Positions 1-8,433 of a stretch of DNA of 64,000 bases are shown one piece after another. The stretch is from Leucobacter massiliensis. Its GTDB lineage: Bacteria > Actinomycetota > Actinomycetes > Actinomycetales > Microbacteriaceae. Within the stretch, counting starts at the first letter, position 1, and each line of letters opens with the position of its first letter. The stretch is from NCBI RefSeq assembly GCF_002982315.1, contig NZ_MWZD01000012.1, positions 124,001-188,000 of the forward strand, given 5' to 3'. The notes beneath the pieces are model-generated. The model was not told the DNA's origin. It did no database searches and worked only from the letters and a program-made list of their open reading frames with translations. A program made the position numbers and the translations under genes.

Positions 1-1
1 G

Positions 2-319
2 AAGAAGGGCCGCTTCACGCTGCCTAGTGGCGAGCAGTTCGGGATCGCGGCCGTCACCTCGACCGTCGAACTGGACGACGGCACGGAGTTCGTCACCTAC
101 TCGATGGTCACCCGCGACGCACCAGAGGGCAGTGAAGCCGCCGAGTACTGGCCCCGCATGCCTCTCGTACTCCCGCGCGATCAGCACGACGAATGGCTCG
201 ACCCTGGACGCGCCGGCGACGAGACGCTGGTCGCTGAGGTGCAGCATGCGAGCGACGAGATCTCACGAGCATTGACCACAGAGGTTCCCTCGACGTCTGT
301 CGACTCCACACCGTCCTGA
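2..319 (+). CDS. SRAP (YedK/HMCES-like) protein, 3' part only
   Basis: Only the last 105 residues are in the window; the reading frame is open from base 2 to a stop at 317-319. The tail matches the end of SOS-response-associated peptidases, which cap abasic sites in single-stranded DNA by a thiazolidine link through Cys2. Visible hallmarks are the beta strand near VTSTVELDDG and the block PRMPLVLPRD followed by WLDP. In active family members a His normally precedes the RMP block (as in IHDR of YedK); here the aligned residues read EYWPRMP, so that His seems to be replaced by Trp. Cys2 lies outside the window. Phage-borne copies are common, which fits the neighbours. Confidence 0.75.
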   Translation, partial: KKGRFTLPSGEQFGIAAVTSTVELDDGTEFVTYSMVTRDAPEGSEAAEYWPRMPLVLPRDQHDEWLDPGRAGDETLVAEVQHASDEISRALTTEVPSTSVDSTPS

Positions 320-330
320 AGCGACGAAAA

Positions 331-366
331 GCCCCCTGCAGCATCCCGAAGGACACCACAGGGGGC
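331..366 (+). terminator. Hairpin terminator after the SRAP gene
   Basis: An 8-bp perfect stem, GCCCCCTG with CAGGGGGC, encloses a 20-nt loop 11 bases after the SRAP stop. It is not followed by a T run, as is usual for GC-rich actinobacteria. Confidence 0.6.
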
Positions 367-439
367 AAGTGCGTAACTAATTGGACACGGTTTCTAAATC
401 GTGAGTGATCTCGGAATGCCCCTCTGGCAGGATCGCGTC

Positions 440-1849
440 ATGACTGAGACCCCTGCGGGCTGGTACCCAAACCCTGACGCGAATAAGCCCGGCATGGTTC
501 GATGGTGGGACGGCAGCGAGTGGACCGAGCACGAGCACACCGACTTCTCGAGCATCGATCCCACGCGGATCTCCAAGCGAGACGCTCGCGCCATGATCGG
601 GCAGATGCAGCAGAGCATCCACACCCTGGAGAGCATCATCAATCGGCACGGCCTGCGAAAGTTCGAGGACTTCACGCAGTGGCGGCAAGAACGCCTTGAA
701 GGCCTCACTAAGCGCCATGCCGAGATTGACCAGGAAGTTGCTCGTCTGAAGCAGGAGCGCGACAGCGTGCAAACAGAGGTCGAGGCCCTTAGGGAAGAGG
801 TGGTGTCGCTTACCACTTCGCGCGGCTTCCAGGAAGTGGGACTGTTCGACTACGAGCATCCGGCCGAGTCGTCCACGCAGCTCGCCACCGAGCTTGAGGC
901 GGTGCGCATGAAGATCAAGAGCGCGATCCGCAACAAGTACGCGACCACCTCAGTGGAGGGTTTCACGTTCAACAACTCAGTAGCACAGGGCACCCGGTTC
1001 TCGAACGCGCTCGCGAAGCTCATGCTGCGCGCCTACAATGCGGAAGCGGAGAATGCGATCAAGACCACCAAAGCCGGCAACCTCGCAACCGCTCAAGCCC
1101 GCCTCAGTCGTGCGGCCGAGCAGATCGCGAAGAACGGTGCGATGATCCAGCTGCAGATCACCGATCACTTCCATCACCTTCGCCTGCAGGAGATCGAACT
1201 CGCGCATCGTCACCTGAAGGCTGTGCAGCGTGAGAAGGAACTCGAACGCGAGCATCGAGCCGAACTGCGCGAACAACGCAAGGCAGAGCTCGAGCTGAAG
1301 AAGGAGCAGGAGCGCCTCGAGAAGGAGAAAGCGCACTACCAAGCTACGCTCGCCACGCTGCGCGCCAAGGGCGACGAGGAAGGTGTCGAGCGGCTACTCG
1401 CGAAGATCGAGGACGTCGACCGCGCTATCCATGACGTCGATTACCGGGCCGCGAATATCCGGGCCGGCTACGTGTACGTCATCTCGAACATCGGCTCGTT
1501 CGGCCCCGATGTCGTCAAGATCGGTATGACGCGTCGACTCGACCCAATGGACCGTGTCCGAGAGCTCGGGGACGCGTCCGTTCCGTTCCGATTCGACGTG
1601 CACGCGCTCTTCTTCGCCGACGACGCAGTATCGGTCGAGAACATGCTCCACAAGGAGTTCTCACACCACCGCATCAACCAGGTCAACTACCGACGCGAAT
1701 ACTTCCAGATCACTCCGGAAGAAGTGCTCGAAGTTCTCAAACAGCACCAAGTAGAAGTGCTCGAGTTCACCGTCGACCCTGACGCTGAAGAGTTCAGGGA
1801 GAGCCAGAGCATCCGCGCCGCTCTTACCGCTGAAGCAATCGCCGTCTAG
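440..1849 (+). CDS. DUF2510 - coiled coil/DUF4041 - T5orf172 GIY-YIG protein
   Basis: A 469-residue protein. Residues about 5-30 form a DUF2510 module (GWYPNPD, VRWWDGSEWTEH). Residues about 55-135 are coiled coil and residues 140-330 a DUF4041-like helical region very rich in Glu/Arg/Lys heptads. Residues about 345-450 are a T5orf172/Mug113 GIY-YIG-type domain with GYVYVISN, KIGMTRR and the distal Glu region around VENMLHKEF. Such proteins occur in phages and mobile islands; the GIY-YIG fold suggests a nucleic-acid endonuclease, but no target is known. The start at ATG 440 is preferred over upstream GTG/ATG codons because the DUF2510 motif begins right after it. The DUF2510 fusion is unusual for this family. 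Confidence 0.75.
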   Translation: MTETPAGWYPNPDANKPGMVRWWDGSEWTEHEHTDFSSIDPTRISKRDARAMIGQMQQSIHTLESIINRHGLRKFEDFTQWRQERLEGLTKRHAEIDQEVARLKQERDSVQTEVEALREEVVSLTTSRGFQEVGLFDYEHPAESSTQLATELEAVRMKIKSAIRNKYATTSVEGFTFNNSVAQGTRFSNALAKLMLRAYNAEAENAIKTTKAGNLATAQARLSRAAEQIAKNGAMIQLQITDHFHHLRLQEIELAHRHLKAVQREKELEREHRAELREQRKAELELKKEQERLEKEKAHYQATLATLRAKGDEEGVERLLAKIEDVDRAIHDVDYRAANIRAGYVYVISNIGSFGPDVVKIGMTRRLDPMDRVRELGDASVPFRFDVHALFFADDAVSVENMLHKEFSHHRINQVNYRREYFQITPEEVLEVLKQHQVEVLEFTVDPDAEEFRESQSIRAALTAEAIAV

Positions 1850-1859
1850 AAACGCGAAG

Positions 1860-1896
1860 AGTGCCCCTCCCGCAGCCTTAGCTGGGGAGGGGCACT
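1860..1896. terminator. Strong bidirectional hairpin between convergent genes
   Basis: A perfect 12-bp stem, AGTGCCCCTCCC with GGGAGGGGCACT, has a 13-nt loop. It starts 11 bases after the DUF4041 gene and lies 20 bases before the end of the tape-measure fragment on the other strand, so it can serve both. Confidence 0.8.
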
Positions 1897-1916
1897 GGGG
1901 TGTGACACTTCGTTGT

Positions 1917-2667
1917 TTAGAGTCCTGCGCGTCGGTTCGCTCGTGCCTGCTGCTGGAGTGAGACGTCGATACGACCGTCAGCGACGACCGCCATCGTCCC
2001 GATCAGGGCGTTGTTGGCGTCCTTCACGGTGATGCTCGCCGGCACGTGTTCCACCACAGTCCGTTCGACCACAATGGTTTGCGGTGCGGACGGTGCGAAG
2101 TTACTCGCCTGCAGGCCCGGCGAGTACATGCCCGCGTTGATCTGCTTCAGTAGCCCCCGGTGCTTTCTGGCTTCAGAGGCACGGATCACTTCTTCACCGC
2201 GTGAGAGGCGCACGAGCACCGAGTCGGACGTTCCCGTGCCGCGTCCGAACACCGTCCCAGAGGCGATACCGCCTCCGATACCGGGCACGAGACCGCCGGC
2301 CGCCAGACCGATCGTCCCGCCACTGGCGTAGCCAATCGTGCCCCCGTTCGCGCGCATGTGCACGCCCTTTTCGCCTTCGTACCGGATCCCGATAGTGGTC
2401 TCCCGGTATCGGGCGAGGTTGTTGAGCGCGTTTTCCGCGTCCTGCGCGCCTCGAAGGAGCACGTCAATGTCCTTCTGATCCGGCATCGCAAGGATCTTGT
2501 CCGTGAGTTTCTGCGCTTCGTCAGCGCTCCCGGTAAGAGCCAGCGCAGTGTCGTAGATCTGCTGACGCCCAGCAGATAGCCGCGCCTCGAAGTTAGCGGC
2601 AGCCGTAGTCGTTCCCAGAGTCTTCGACTCCAATTCAAACTGCGCCTTAGTCCCCGTATGTAGTTTT
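1917..2667 (-). pseudogene. Phage tail tape-measure protein, C-terminal fragment
   Basis: About 250 in-frame codons end at 1917. Features typical of tape-measure C-termini are a Gly-rich hydrophobic stretch with repeats of the type ANGGTIGYASGGTIGLAAGG, then the block SDSVLVRLSRGEEVIRAS, then a short soluble tail (DGRIDVSLQQQARANRRAGL). Full-length proteins have roughly 700-1500 residues, so only the tail remains. The frame has no start of its own at the nucS junction; a TTG at 2631-2633 is the first candidate codon, but expression is doubtful. The break falls one base after the nucS stop. This shows deletion of most of a prophage or a rearranged insertion end. Confidence 0.75.
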
Positions 2668-3360
2668 TCAGAACAGGGTGTTCTGGTCCTCCATGCCGCG
2701 CATCGCGTCGTAGTCGAGGAGGAGGCACCGGATCCCCCGGTCCTCGGCGAGGGTGCGCGCCTGTGGCTTGATCTCCTGCGCCGCGAACACGCCGCTCACC
2801 GGCGCGAGCTTCGGATCCCGGTTCATCAGCTCGAGATAGCGCGTGAGCTGCTCCACGCCGTCGATCCCGCCGCGTCGCTTGATCTCGATGGCGACCGAGG
2901 CGCCCGAGGCGTCCCTCGCGAGGATGTCCACCGGGCCGATCGCCGTCATGTACTCACGGCGCACCAGGGTGTGCCCCTCGCCGACCAGCTCGATCTGATC
3001 GGCGAGCAGCTCCTGCAGGTGCGCCTCGACGCCGTCCTTGATGAGCCCCGGATCGACGCCGAGCTCATGGGAGGAGTCGTGCAGGATCTCGTACAGCGAC
3101 ACGACGAGCTTGTCCGCCGTCTTCTGATGGGTGACCTGCCACGCCTCGACGATGCCCGCCGCCGTCTGCTCCTCGTCGAGCTCCACCGCCGTGAGCGTGC
3201 ACGGCGGGCTCATCCAGTTCAGCGGCTTGTAGGAGCCGCCGTCCGAGTGCACGAGGACGCTGCCGTCGCTCTTGAGCATGAGCACCCGGCGGGCCCGTGG
3301 CAGGTGCGCCGAGAGGCGACCCGCATAGTCGACGGAGCAGTCAGCAACAACGATTCGCAC
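2668..3360 (-). CDS. nucS: Endonuclease NucS (EndoMS), mismatch-specific
   Basis: A 230-residue dimeric endonuclease that cuts both strands at mismatches and provides the non-canonical mismatch repair of actinobacteria. The N-terminal half carries the DNA-binding region ([25 protein letters not shown]). The C-terminal RecB-like nuclease core shows Asp145 (GPVDIL) and Glu159/Lys161 (EIKRR), the metal-binding set of the family. The last residues, QNTLF, match the beta-clamp binding motif expected at the NucS C-terminus, so the phage junction directly after the stop has left the protein complete. The start is GTG at 3358-3360, where homology begins with VRIVVA. It lies 10 bp from the end of the upstream MFS gene on the same strand. 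Confidence 0.93.
   Translation of the reverse strand: MRIVVADCSVDYAGRLSAHLPRARRVLMLKSDGSVLVHSDGGSYKPLNWMSPPCTLTAVELDEEQTAAGIVEAWQVTHQKTADKLVVSLYEILHDSSHELGVDPGLIKDGVEAHLQELLADQIELVGEGHTLVRREYMTAIGPVDILARDASGASVAIEIKRRGGIDGVEQLTRYLELMNRDPKLAPVSGVFAAQEIKPQARTLAEDRGIRCLLLDYDAMRGMEDQNTLF
2669..2685. repeat. Inverted repeat at the nucS 3' end, possible attachment-site core
   Basis: CAGAACA-GGG-TGTTCTG is a perfect 7-bp inverted repeat with a 3-bp centre that spans the last codons and stop of nucS, exactly at the junction with phage-derived DNA. Arms of this kind are typical of tyrosine-recombinase core sites, but no integrase or second copy is visible in the window, so the role is inferred. Confidence 0.4.
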
Positions 3361-3370
3361 TCGCCGTAGT

Positions 3371-4705
3371 CTAGTGTCCCGCGCCCGCGCTTCGCTGCCG
3401 GGCGGAGGCCGCCGCGAAGACCACGTAGACACCGAAGGGCAGCAGCGCCCAGAACGCGGTGAGCAGGCCCACGTGCTCGCCGAGAAAGCCGAACGCCATC
3501 GGCCCGAGCAGCATGCTGCCGTAGCCCAGAGCCGAGACCGCCGCCACATCGCGGGCGGCCGTCTCCACGCGGTCCGCCGCCGCCGAGATGCCCGTCGGCC
3601 AGCCCAGGCTCGTGCCCACGCCCCACAGCACCACGCCCACGATCACCAGCGGCGTGCCCGGCGCCAGGATCGTCACCACGACCCCGGCCATCGCGAGCGC
3701 CGCCGAAGCCCGCAGCACCCCGCTGCGGCCGAAGCGCAAGATGAGCGGCGAGCCGATAAGCCGCACCAGCATCACCGCGGCGAAGAACACGCTGAGCATC
3801 GCCGCTCCGAGCTGGTTGCTCACGCCGTGCCCGTCGACGAGTGCGAGCGGCAGCCAGTCGCTCGCCGTACCCTCGAACAGGCCGAAGGAGAGCGTCATCA
3901 CGCCGATGACGACGATACGGGGATCCCGCCACGGGGTAGAGGCTCGGGCCGGGCCGGCACCCGCAGCCGCCGCGGACGCCGGAACCTCGCCCTCCGGTGC
4001 CTCCGGTGCCCCCGGGCCTCCGGCCGCACCTGCGCTCGCCCCCTCGTCCGTCCCGGATGCACCGCAGCCGCTTGCCGGAGCACCCCGCCGTCGCTCGGCC
4101 GCGATCCGCGCCGCTCGCTCGTCGCGCGGGAGGGCCGGTAGCAGGGCGAGGAGCACGACCGCCCCGCCCACCATGACGGCGAGGAAGTGCAGCGGCACGG
4201 GCACCCCCGCCGCCTCCGCGGCAGCGCCGATCCCCGTCGCGGCGACCGCGCCGAGACTGTAGCCGCCGTGCATCAGCGGCATCCGGGGGCGGCCCAGCGC
4301 CCGCTCCGCGTTCGCGCCGCTCACATTCATCGCGACATCGCAGACGCTGAATGCGAAGCCGTAGCCGAAGAGCACCGCGAGACCCGCAGGCAGCGCCCCG
4401 GCCAGGATGATCGCCGCCGCCGCCGGGAGAGCCAGCGCCGCCAGGACGGCGAAGACGGCGAGCGTGCGCCGCGGCCCGAAGCGCTCGATGAGCCGGCCCG
4501 AGATCGCGAGGCCGGCGACGCTGCCGACCGCGAGGCAGAGACCGTAGACGCTCATCTCGCTGGGCGTGGCGCCCAGCTCATCGCGGATCGCGGGGATGCG
4601 GCTCAGCCAGGTGCCGAAGCCCAGGCCCACCACCACGAAGATGACGGTGACGGCACCCACCCAGCGCCCGGCCTGGACGCGCTCCGCCGAGGACACTCGT
4701 TGCAC
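3371..4705 (-). CDS. MFS transporter, YbjJ-like
   Basis: A 444-residue membrane protein with about 12 hydrophobic segments. Segment one is followed by [17 protein letters not shown], and a later block reads [20 protein letters not shown]; both are typical of the YbjJ branch of the major facilitator superfamily. The central cytoplasmic loop, about residues 195-260, is unusually long and rich in Ala, Gly and Pro. The substrate cannot be told from sequence. It is transcribed towards nucS with a 10-bp gap, so co-transcription is likely. Confidence 0.8.
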   Translation of the reverse strand: MQRVSSAERVQAGRWVGAVTVIFVVVGLGFGTWLSRIPAIRDELGATPSEMSVYGLCLAVGSVAGLAISGRLIERFGPRRTLAVFAVLAALALPAAAAIILAGALPAGLAVLFGYGFAFSVCDVAMNVSGANAERALGRPRMPLMHGGYSLGAVAATGIGAAAEAAGVPVPLHFLAVMVGGAVVLLALLPALPRDERAARIAAERRRGAPASGCGASGTDEGASAGAAGGPGAPEAPEGEVPASAAAAGAGPARASTPWRDPRIVVIGVMTLSFGLFEGTASDWLPLALVDGHGVSNQLGAAMLSVFFAAVMLVRLIGSPLILRFGRSGVLRASAALAMAGVVVTILAPGTPLVIVGVVLWGVGTSLGWPTGISAAADRVETAARDVAAVSALGYGSMLLGPMAFGFLGEHVGLLTAFWALLPFGVYVVFAAASARQRSAGAGH

Positions 4706-4782
4706 GGATCGAGTCTAGAGGCCACGCCGGGCTGCCCGGAGCGCAGTGGCGCCAGCCGGAAGCGCTCCTTCGCTCGGCGCCC

Positions 4783-6111
4783 TCACGCCCCCAGCACCAT
4801 CCAGCGCTCGCCGCGGGCGCGCAGCCCCAGGGTGACCGCGCGCGCCAGCATGAACACGATGGTGAACCCCGCCGTGAGCGCGACGAGTGCCGCGGTGCCG
4901 CTCGGCACGAGCACCGTGAGCGCCCACAGCGCCGGCACGTAGACGGCGAGGTTCACCAGGCTCGTCCAGGCCAGGTACCGCGCGTCCCCACCACCCATGA
5001 GCACCCCGTCGAGCACGAACACGAGGCCACCGAGCGGCAGCGAGATCCCGAGCACCAGGAGCGCAGGCGGCAGGATCGCGAGCACCCCGGCATCGCTCGT
5101 GAACACCCGGCCGATCACGGGGCTCCCGGCCGCCAGCAGCAGGCCGAACACCGCCCCGCAGCTCACGCCCCAGAACACGGTGCGCCGCACGATCAGCCGG
5201 ACCCCCTCGGGATCGCGGCGACCCAGTGCCTCGCCCACCAGCGCCTGGGCGGCGATGGCGAGCGCGTCGAGCGCGAACGCCGCCGTCGAGAAGACCGTGA
5301 ACACCACCTGGTATCCCGCCGTGGCCACCGTGCCGTGGCTCGTCGCGGCGAACACGGTCGCCAGCAGCGCCGCACGCAGCCCGACCGTGCGCACGAACAG
5401 CCAGCCGCCGCTGCGGCTCGCGTACAGCACGCCGTCGCGCCGGGGAAGCAGGCTCGAACCGGCCCGGCGCACGTGCCGCGCGATCACCGCCGCGTACACG
5501 AGGACCATGCCCCACTGCGCCACCACCGTGCCCCAGGCGCTGCCCGCGATGCCCCAGCCGAGCCCGTAGATGAACCACCAGTTGAGCAGCGCATTCGCGG
5601 TGAAGCCGAGCACGGCGACCGCGAGCGGGGTGCGCGTGTCGAGCAGTCCGCGCAGCAGGCCGCTCGCGGCGAACACCAGCAGCATGGCCGGGATCCCGAG
5701 GCAGGAGACGCTCAGGTAGGCGAGCGCCTGCCCCGCCGTCGCGGCGTCGACGCCGAACGACGCCACGAGCGGCCCGCTCACCGCCCACAGCAGCGCGCCC
5801 ACTGCGATCCCGATCCCGAGCGCCAGCCACAGGCCGTCGACCCCGGCCTGCACCGCTCCGCGCAGATCGCCCGCCCCGCGGCGGCGCGCCACGAGCGGCG
5901 TGGTCGAGTAGGCGAGGAAGATCATCAGCCCCACCGCGGTCTGCAGGATCGCCGCCGCGACCGCGAGGCCCGCGAGCGGCGCCGCGCCGAGGTGCCCCAC
6001 GAGGGCCGAGTCGACCACGAGGAACAGCGGCTCCGCGATGAGCGCGCCGAGCGCCGGCACCGCGAGGTGCGCAATGCTGCGGTCGACTCTCCTGCGTTCC
6101 TGCATGCGCAT
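4783..6111 (-). CDS. MATE family efflux transporter, DinF-like
   Basis: About 442 residues with 12 predicted membrane helices in two homologous halves (first half begins near SIAHLAVPALGALIAEPLF, second near SGGWLFVRTVGLRAALLA). The pattern PLFLVVDSALVGHLG and the [19 protein letters not shown] block place it in the DinF branch of the multidrug and toxic compound extrusion family, which exports drugs or damaged metabolites in exchange for cations. ATG 6111 is chosen, with ATG 6105 as an alternative; ATG 6162 would leave almost no room for the divergent pepO promoter. Confidence 0.85.
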   Translation of the reverse strand: MRMQERRRVDRSIAHLAVPALGALIAEPLFLVVDSALVGHLGAAPLAGLAVAAAILQTAVGLMIFLAYSTTPLVARRRGAGDLRGAVQAGVDGLWLALGIGIAVGALLWAVSGPLVASFGVDAATAGQALAYLSVSCLGIPAMLLVFAASGLLRGLLDTRTPLAVAVLGFTANALLNWWFIYGLGWGIAGSAWGTVVAQWGMVLVYAAVIARHVRRAGSSLLPRRDGVLYASRSGGWLFVRTVGLRAALLATVFAATSHGTVATAGYQVVFTVFSTAAFALDALAIAAQALVGEALGRRDPEGVRLIVRRTVFWGVSCGAVFGLLLAAGSPVIGRVFTSDAGVLAILPPALLVLGISLPLGGLVFVLDGVLMGGGDARYLAWTSLVNLAVYVPALWALTVLVPSGTAALVALTAGFTIVFMLARAVTLGLRARGERWMVLGA

Positions 6112-6174
6112 CACGCTACCGGTGACCCGGGACATTCGCGGCGGGAAGCCGGGACGGGACACTAGGGTGGGGGC

Positions 6175-8166
6175 ATGACCAGCGCAGTGCTCAGCTCAGG
6201 CATCGACCTCGCAGAACTCGACCCCGCGATCCGGCCGCAGGACGACCTCTTCCGCCACGTCAACGGCAAGTGGATCGCGCGCACGGAGATCCCGGCCGAC
6301 AAGGCCCGATACGGCTCCTTCGCGGTGCTCGCCGAGAACGCCGAGGAGGCCGTGCGCGACATCATCACCGGCACCAGCGCGCCCGCTCCCGGGCTCATCG
6401 AGGGGGGCGCGGATCGTGAGGCCGACAAGGTCGCCGCGCTCTACGCGAGTTTCATGGACGTGGAGCGGGCCGACGCGCTCGGCGCGAGCCCCATCGCGGG
6501 CGATCTCGACCGGGCGCTCCGTGTCGCCTCGGTTCCCGAATTGATCGCGCTGGTCGGCGAACTCGAACGCCAGGGCCTCGGAGGCTTCTTCGGCATGTTC
6601 GTCGACAACGACCCCGGCGATCCCTCGCGCTACATCGTCTTCGTCATGCAGGGCGGGATCGGGCTGCCCGACGAGTCCTACTACCGTGAGGAGCAGTTCG
6701 CGGGGATCCGCGAGCAGTACCGCGCCCACATCGCCCGCATGCTGCGGCTCGCCGGCATCGCCGAGGGCGAGGCCGAGCACCTCTCGGCGCTCGCCTACGA
6801 TCTCGAGCGCCGCATCGCCGCCGCGCACTGGGACAAGGTCGCCAGCCGCGACATCCAGAAGCTCTACAATCTGCGCACCTTCGAGGGCCTGCGCGAGATC
6901 ACCCCCGGGCTCGACTGGCCCGCCTACCTCGCCGCCATGGGCGCCCCGCAGGAGGCCTTCGCCGAGGTCGTCGCCGCCCAGCCCGAAGCGCTCGCCGGCC
7001 TCTCGGAGCTGCTCGTCGAGGACGAGCTGGAGAGCTGGCGGGCGTGGCTCGCCTGGTCGATCGTGCGCGGATCCGCGGCGCTGCTCTCGCAGGAGATCTC
7101 GCGCGCCAACTTCGACTTCTACGGCACCGCGCTCACCGGCGCTCCCGAGCAGCGCGAGCGCTGGCGCCGCGGCGTCTCCTTCGTGGAGGGGGCGATGGGC
7201 GAGGCCGTGGGCCGGCTCTACGTCGAGCGGCACTTCGACGAGCGCTCCAAGAGCGCCATGGACGAGCTCGTCGGGCACCTCATCGAGGCCTACCGCGACT
7301 CCATCCGCCAGCTCGACTGGATGGGCCCCGAGACCCGCGCCCGCGCGCTCGACAAGCTCGACCGCTTCACGCCCAAGATCGGCTACCCGGTGAAGTGGCG
7401 CGACTACTCGGCGCTCGCCGCCGACGCCGGCGATCTGCTGGGGAACTCGCGCCGCGTCGCCGAGTTCGAATTCGCACGCGAACTGGGCAAGGTGGGCAAG
7501 CCCATCGACCGCGACGAGTGGTTCATGACGCCGCAGACCGTCAACGCCTACTACAACCCCGGCTTCAACGAGATCGTCTTCCCTGCGGCGATTCTGCAGC
7601 CGCCCTTCTTCGACGCCTCGTGGGACGCCGCCGCGAACTTCGGCGCGATCGGAGCGGTCATCGGTCACGAGATCGGCCACGGCTTCGACGATCAGGGCTC
7701 CCGCTACGACGGCGACGGCAAGCTCACCGACTGGTGGACCGAGGCCGACCGGGAGGCCTTCGAAGCGCGCACGAAGGCGCTCATCGGCCAGTACAACGCG
7801 CTCTCGCCGGAGGGCGCCGAGGGCCAGACCGTCAACGGCGAGCTCACCATCGGCGAGAACATCGGCGACCTCAGCGGGCTGGAGATCGCCTGGAAGGCCT
7901 ACCTGCGCTCCCTCCACGGCGCCGAACCGCCCGTCATCGACGGGCTGACGGGCGCCGAGCGCTTCTTCCTCGCCTGGGCGCAGGCCTGGCAGCAGAAGTC
8001 GCGTCCCGAGGAGACCGTGCGGCTGCTCACCATCGACCCCCACTCGCCCAACGAGTTCCGCTGCAACCAGATCGTGCGCAACCTCGCCCCCTTCCACGAG
8101 GCCTACGCCACGAAGCCCGGCGACGGCCTCTGGCTCGCCCCCGAGGAGCGCGTGAGCATCTGGTAG
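6175..8166 (+). CDS. pepO: M13 family zinc metallopeptidase (PepO)
   Basis: A 663-residue neprilysin-like oligopeptidase. The N-terminal M13 domain starts near DDLFRHVNGKW. The catalytic part has HEIGH at about 498-502, with the third zinc ligand in GENIGDLSGL near residue 561. The substrate-binding NAYYNP and the NEIVFPAAILQPPFF block are conserved. The final EFRCNQIVRNLAPFHEAY is the usual M13 C-terminus. No signal peptide is evident, so a cytoplasmic role in oligopeptide breakdown is likely. It has its own short divergent promoter region with the MATE gene and a strong terminator 40 bases downstream. Confidence 0.93.
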   Translation: MTSAVLSSGIDLAELDPAIRPQDDLFRHVNGKWIARTEIPADKARYGSFAVLAENAEEAVRDIITGTSAPAPGLIEGGADREADKVAALYASFMDVERADALGASPIAGDLDRALRVASVPELIALVGELERQGLGGFFGMFVDNDPGDPSRYIVFVMQGGIGLPDESYYREEQFAGIREQYRAHIARMLRLAGIAEGEAEHLSALAYDLERRIAAAHWDKVASRDIQKLYNLRTFEGLREITPGLDWPAYLAAMGAPQEAFAEVVAAQPEALAGLSELLVEDELESWRAWLAWSIVRGSAALLSQEISRANFDFYGTALTGAPEQRERWRRGVSFVEGAMGEAVGRLYVERHFDERSKSAMDELVGHLIEAYRDSIRQLDWMGPETRARALDKLDRFTPKIGYPVKWRDYSALAADAGDLLGNSRRVAEFEFARELGKVGKPIDRDEWFMTPQTVNAYYNPGFNEIVFPAAILQPPFFDASWDAAANFGAIGAVIGHEIGHGFDDQGSRYDGDGKLTDWWTEADREAFEARTKALIGQYNALSPEGAEGQTVNGELTIGENIGDLSGLEIAWKAYLRSLHGAEPPVIDGLTGAERFFLAWAQAWQQKSRPEETVRLLTIDPHSPNEFRCNQIVRNLAPFHEAYATKPGDGLWLAPEERVSIW

Positions 8167-8206
8167 ACCCGCCAGCCGCTCCGCCGGCGCGATCCAGCCT
8201 CGCGCA

Positions 8207-8238
8207 CTGCCCCCGCACCCCTCCGGATGCGGGGGCAG
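8207..8238 (+). terminator. Terminator after pepO
   Basis: A perfect 11-bp stem, CTGCCCCCGCA with TGCGGGGGCAG, has a 10-nt loop 40 bases after the pepO stop and separates it from the thiamine operon. Confidence 0.75.
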
Positions 8239-8355
8239 CGCGTATTCCGGTGCTCGTCGATGCCGTGACGCGGCGGGCGTGCGCTGGCCGGCCGGTGCCG
8301 GTCGGTGCCGGGCGCGTGCCGGGCGTGCGGAGCCTGGGCTAGACTCGCGGGCAGT

Positions 8356-8425
8356 GACACGGGGTGCCGCCCAGCGGCTGAGATCACACCCGTCGAACCT
8401 GATCTAGTTCGTACTAGCGAAGGGA
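8356..8425 (+). promoter_or_regulatory. TPP riboswitch (THI element)
   Basis: The conserved blocks of the thiamine-pyrophosphate aptamer are present in order: ACGGGGTGCC, then GCTGAGA with ACACCC, then GAACCTGATC, then the GTACTAGCGAAGGGA closing arm. The 3' arm AAGGGA is also the Shine-Dalgarno sequence of thiM, so ligand binding should hide the ribosome site and repress translation. No separate terminator hairpin is seen. Confidence 0.95.
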
Positions 8426-8433
8426 TGTTGCTC

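Larger units (their letters stand above)
1..2667. mobile_element. Prophage remnant
   Basis: Three phage-associated pieces lie side by side: the end of an SRAP protein, a DUF4041/T5orf172 GIY-YIG protein, and the C-terminal part of a tail tape-measure protein on the opposite strand. The stretch reads visibly lower in GC than the rest of the window. Two strong hairpins separate the pieces. The tape-measure fragment runs straight into the stop codon of nucS, so that boundary is sharp. No integrase, capsid or terminase is visible here, and the left boundary is outside the window. The prophage reading is inferred from gene content. Confidence 0.7.

Noticed and set aside
6196-8097. A 633-codon minus-strand frame opposite pepO
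   Set aside because: PepO on the plus strand has complete M13 motifs; the minus frame has no recognisable domain or ribosome site.
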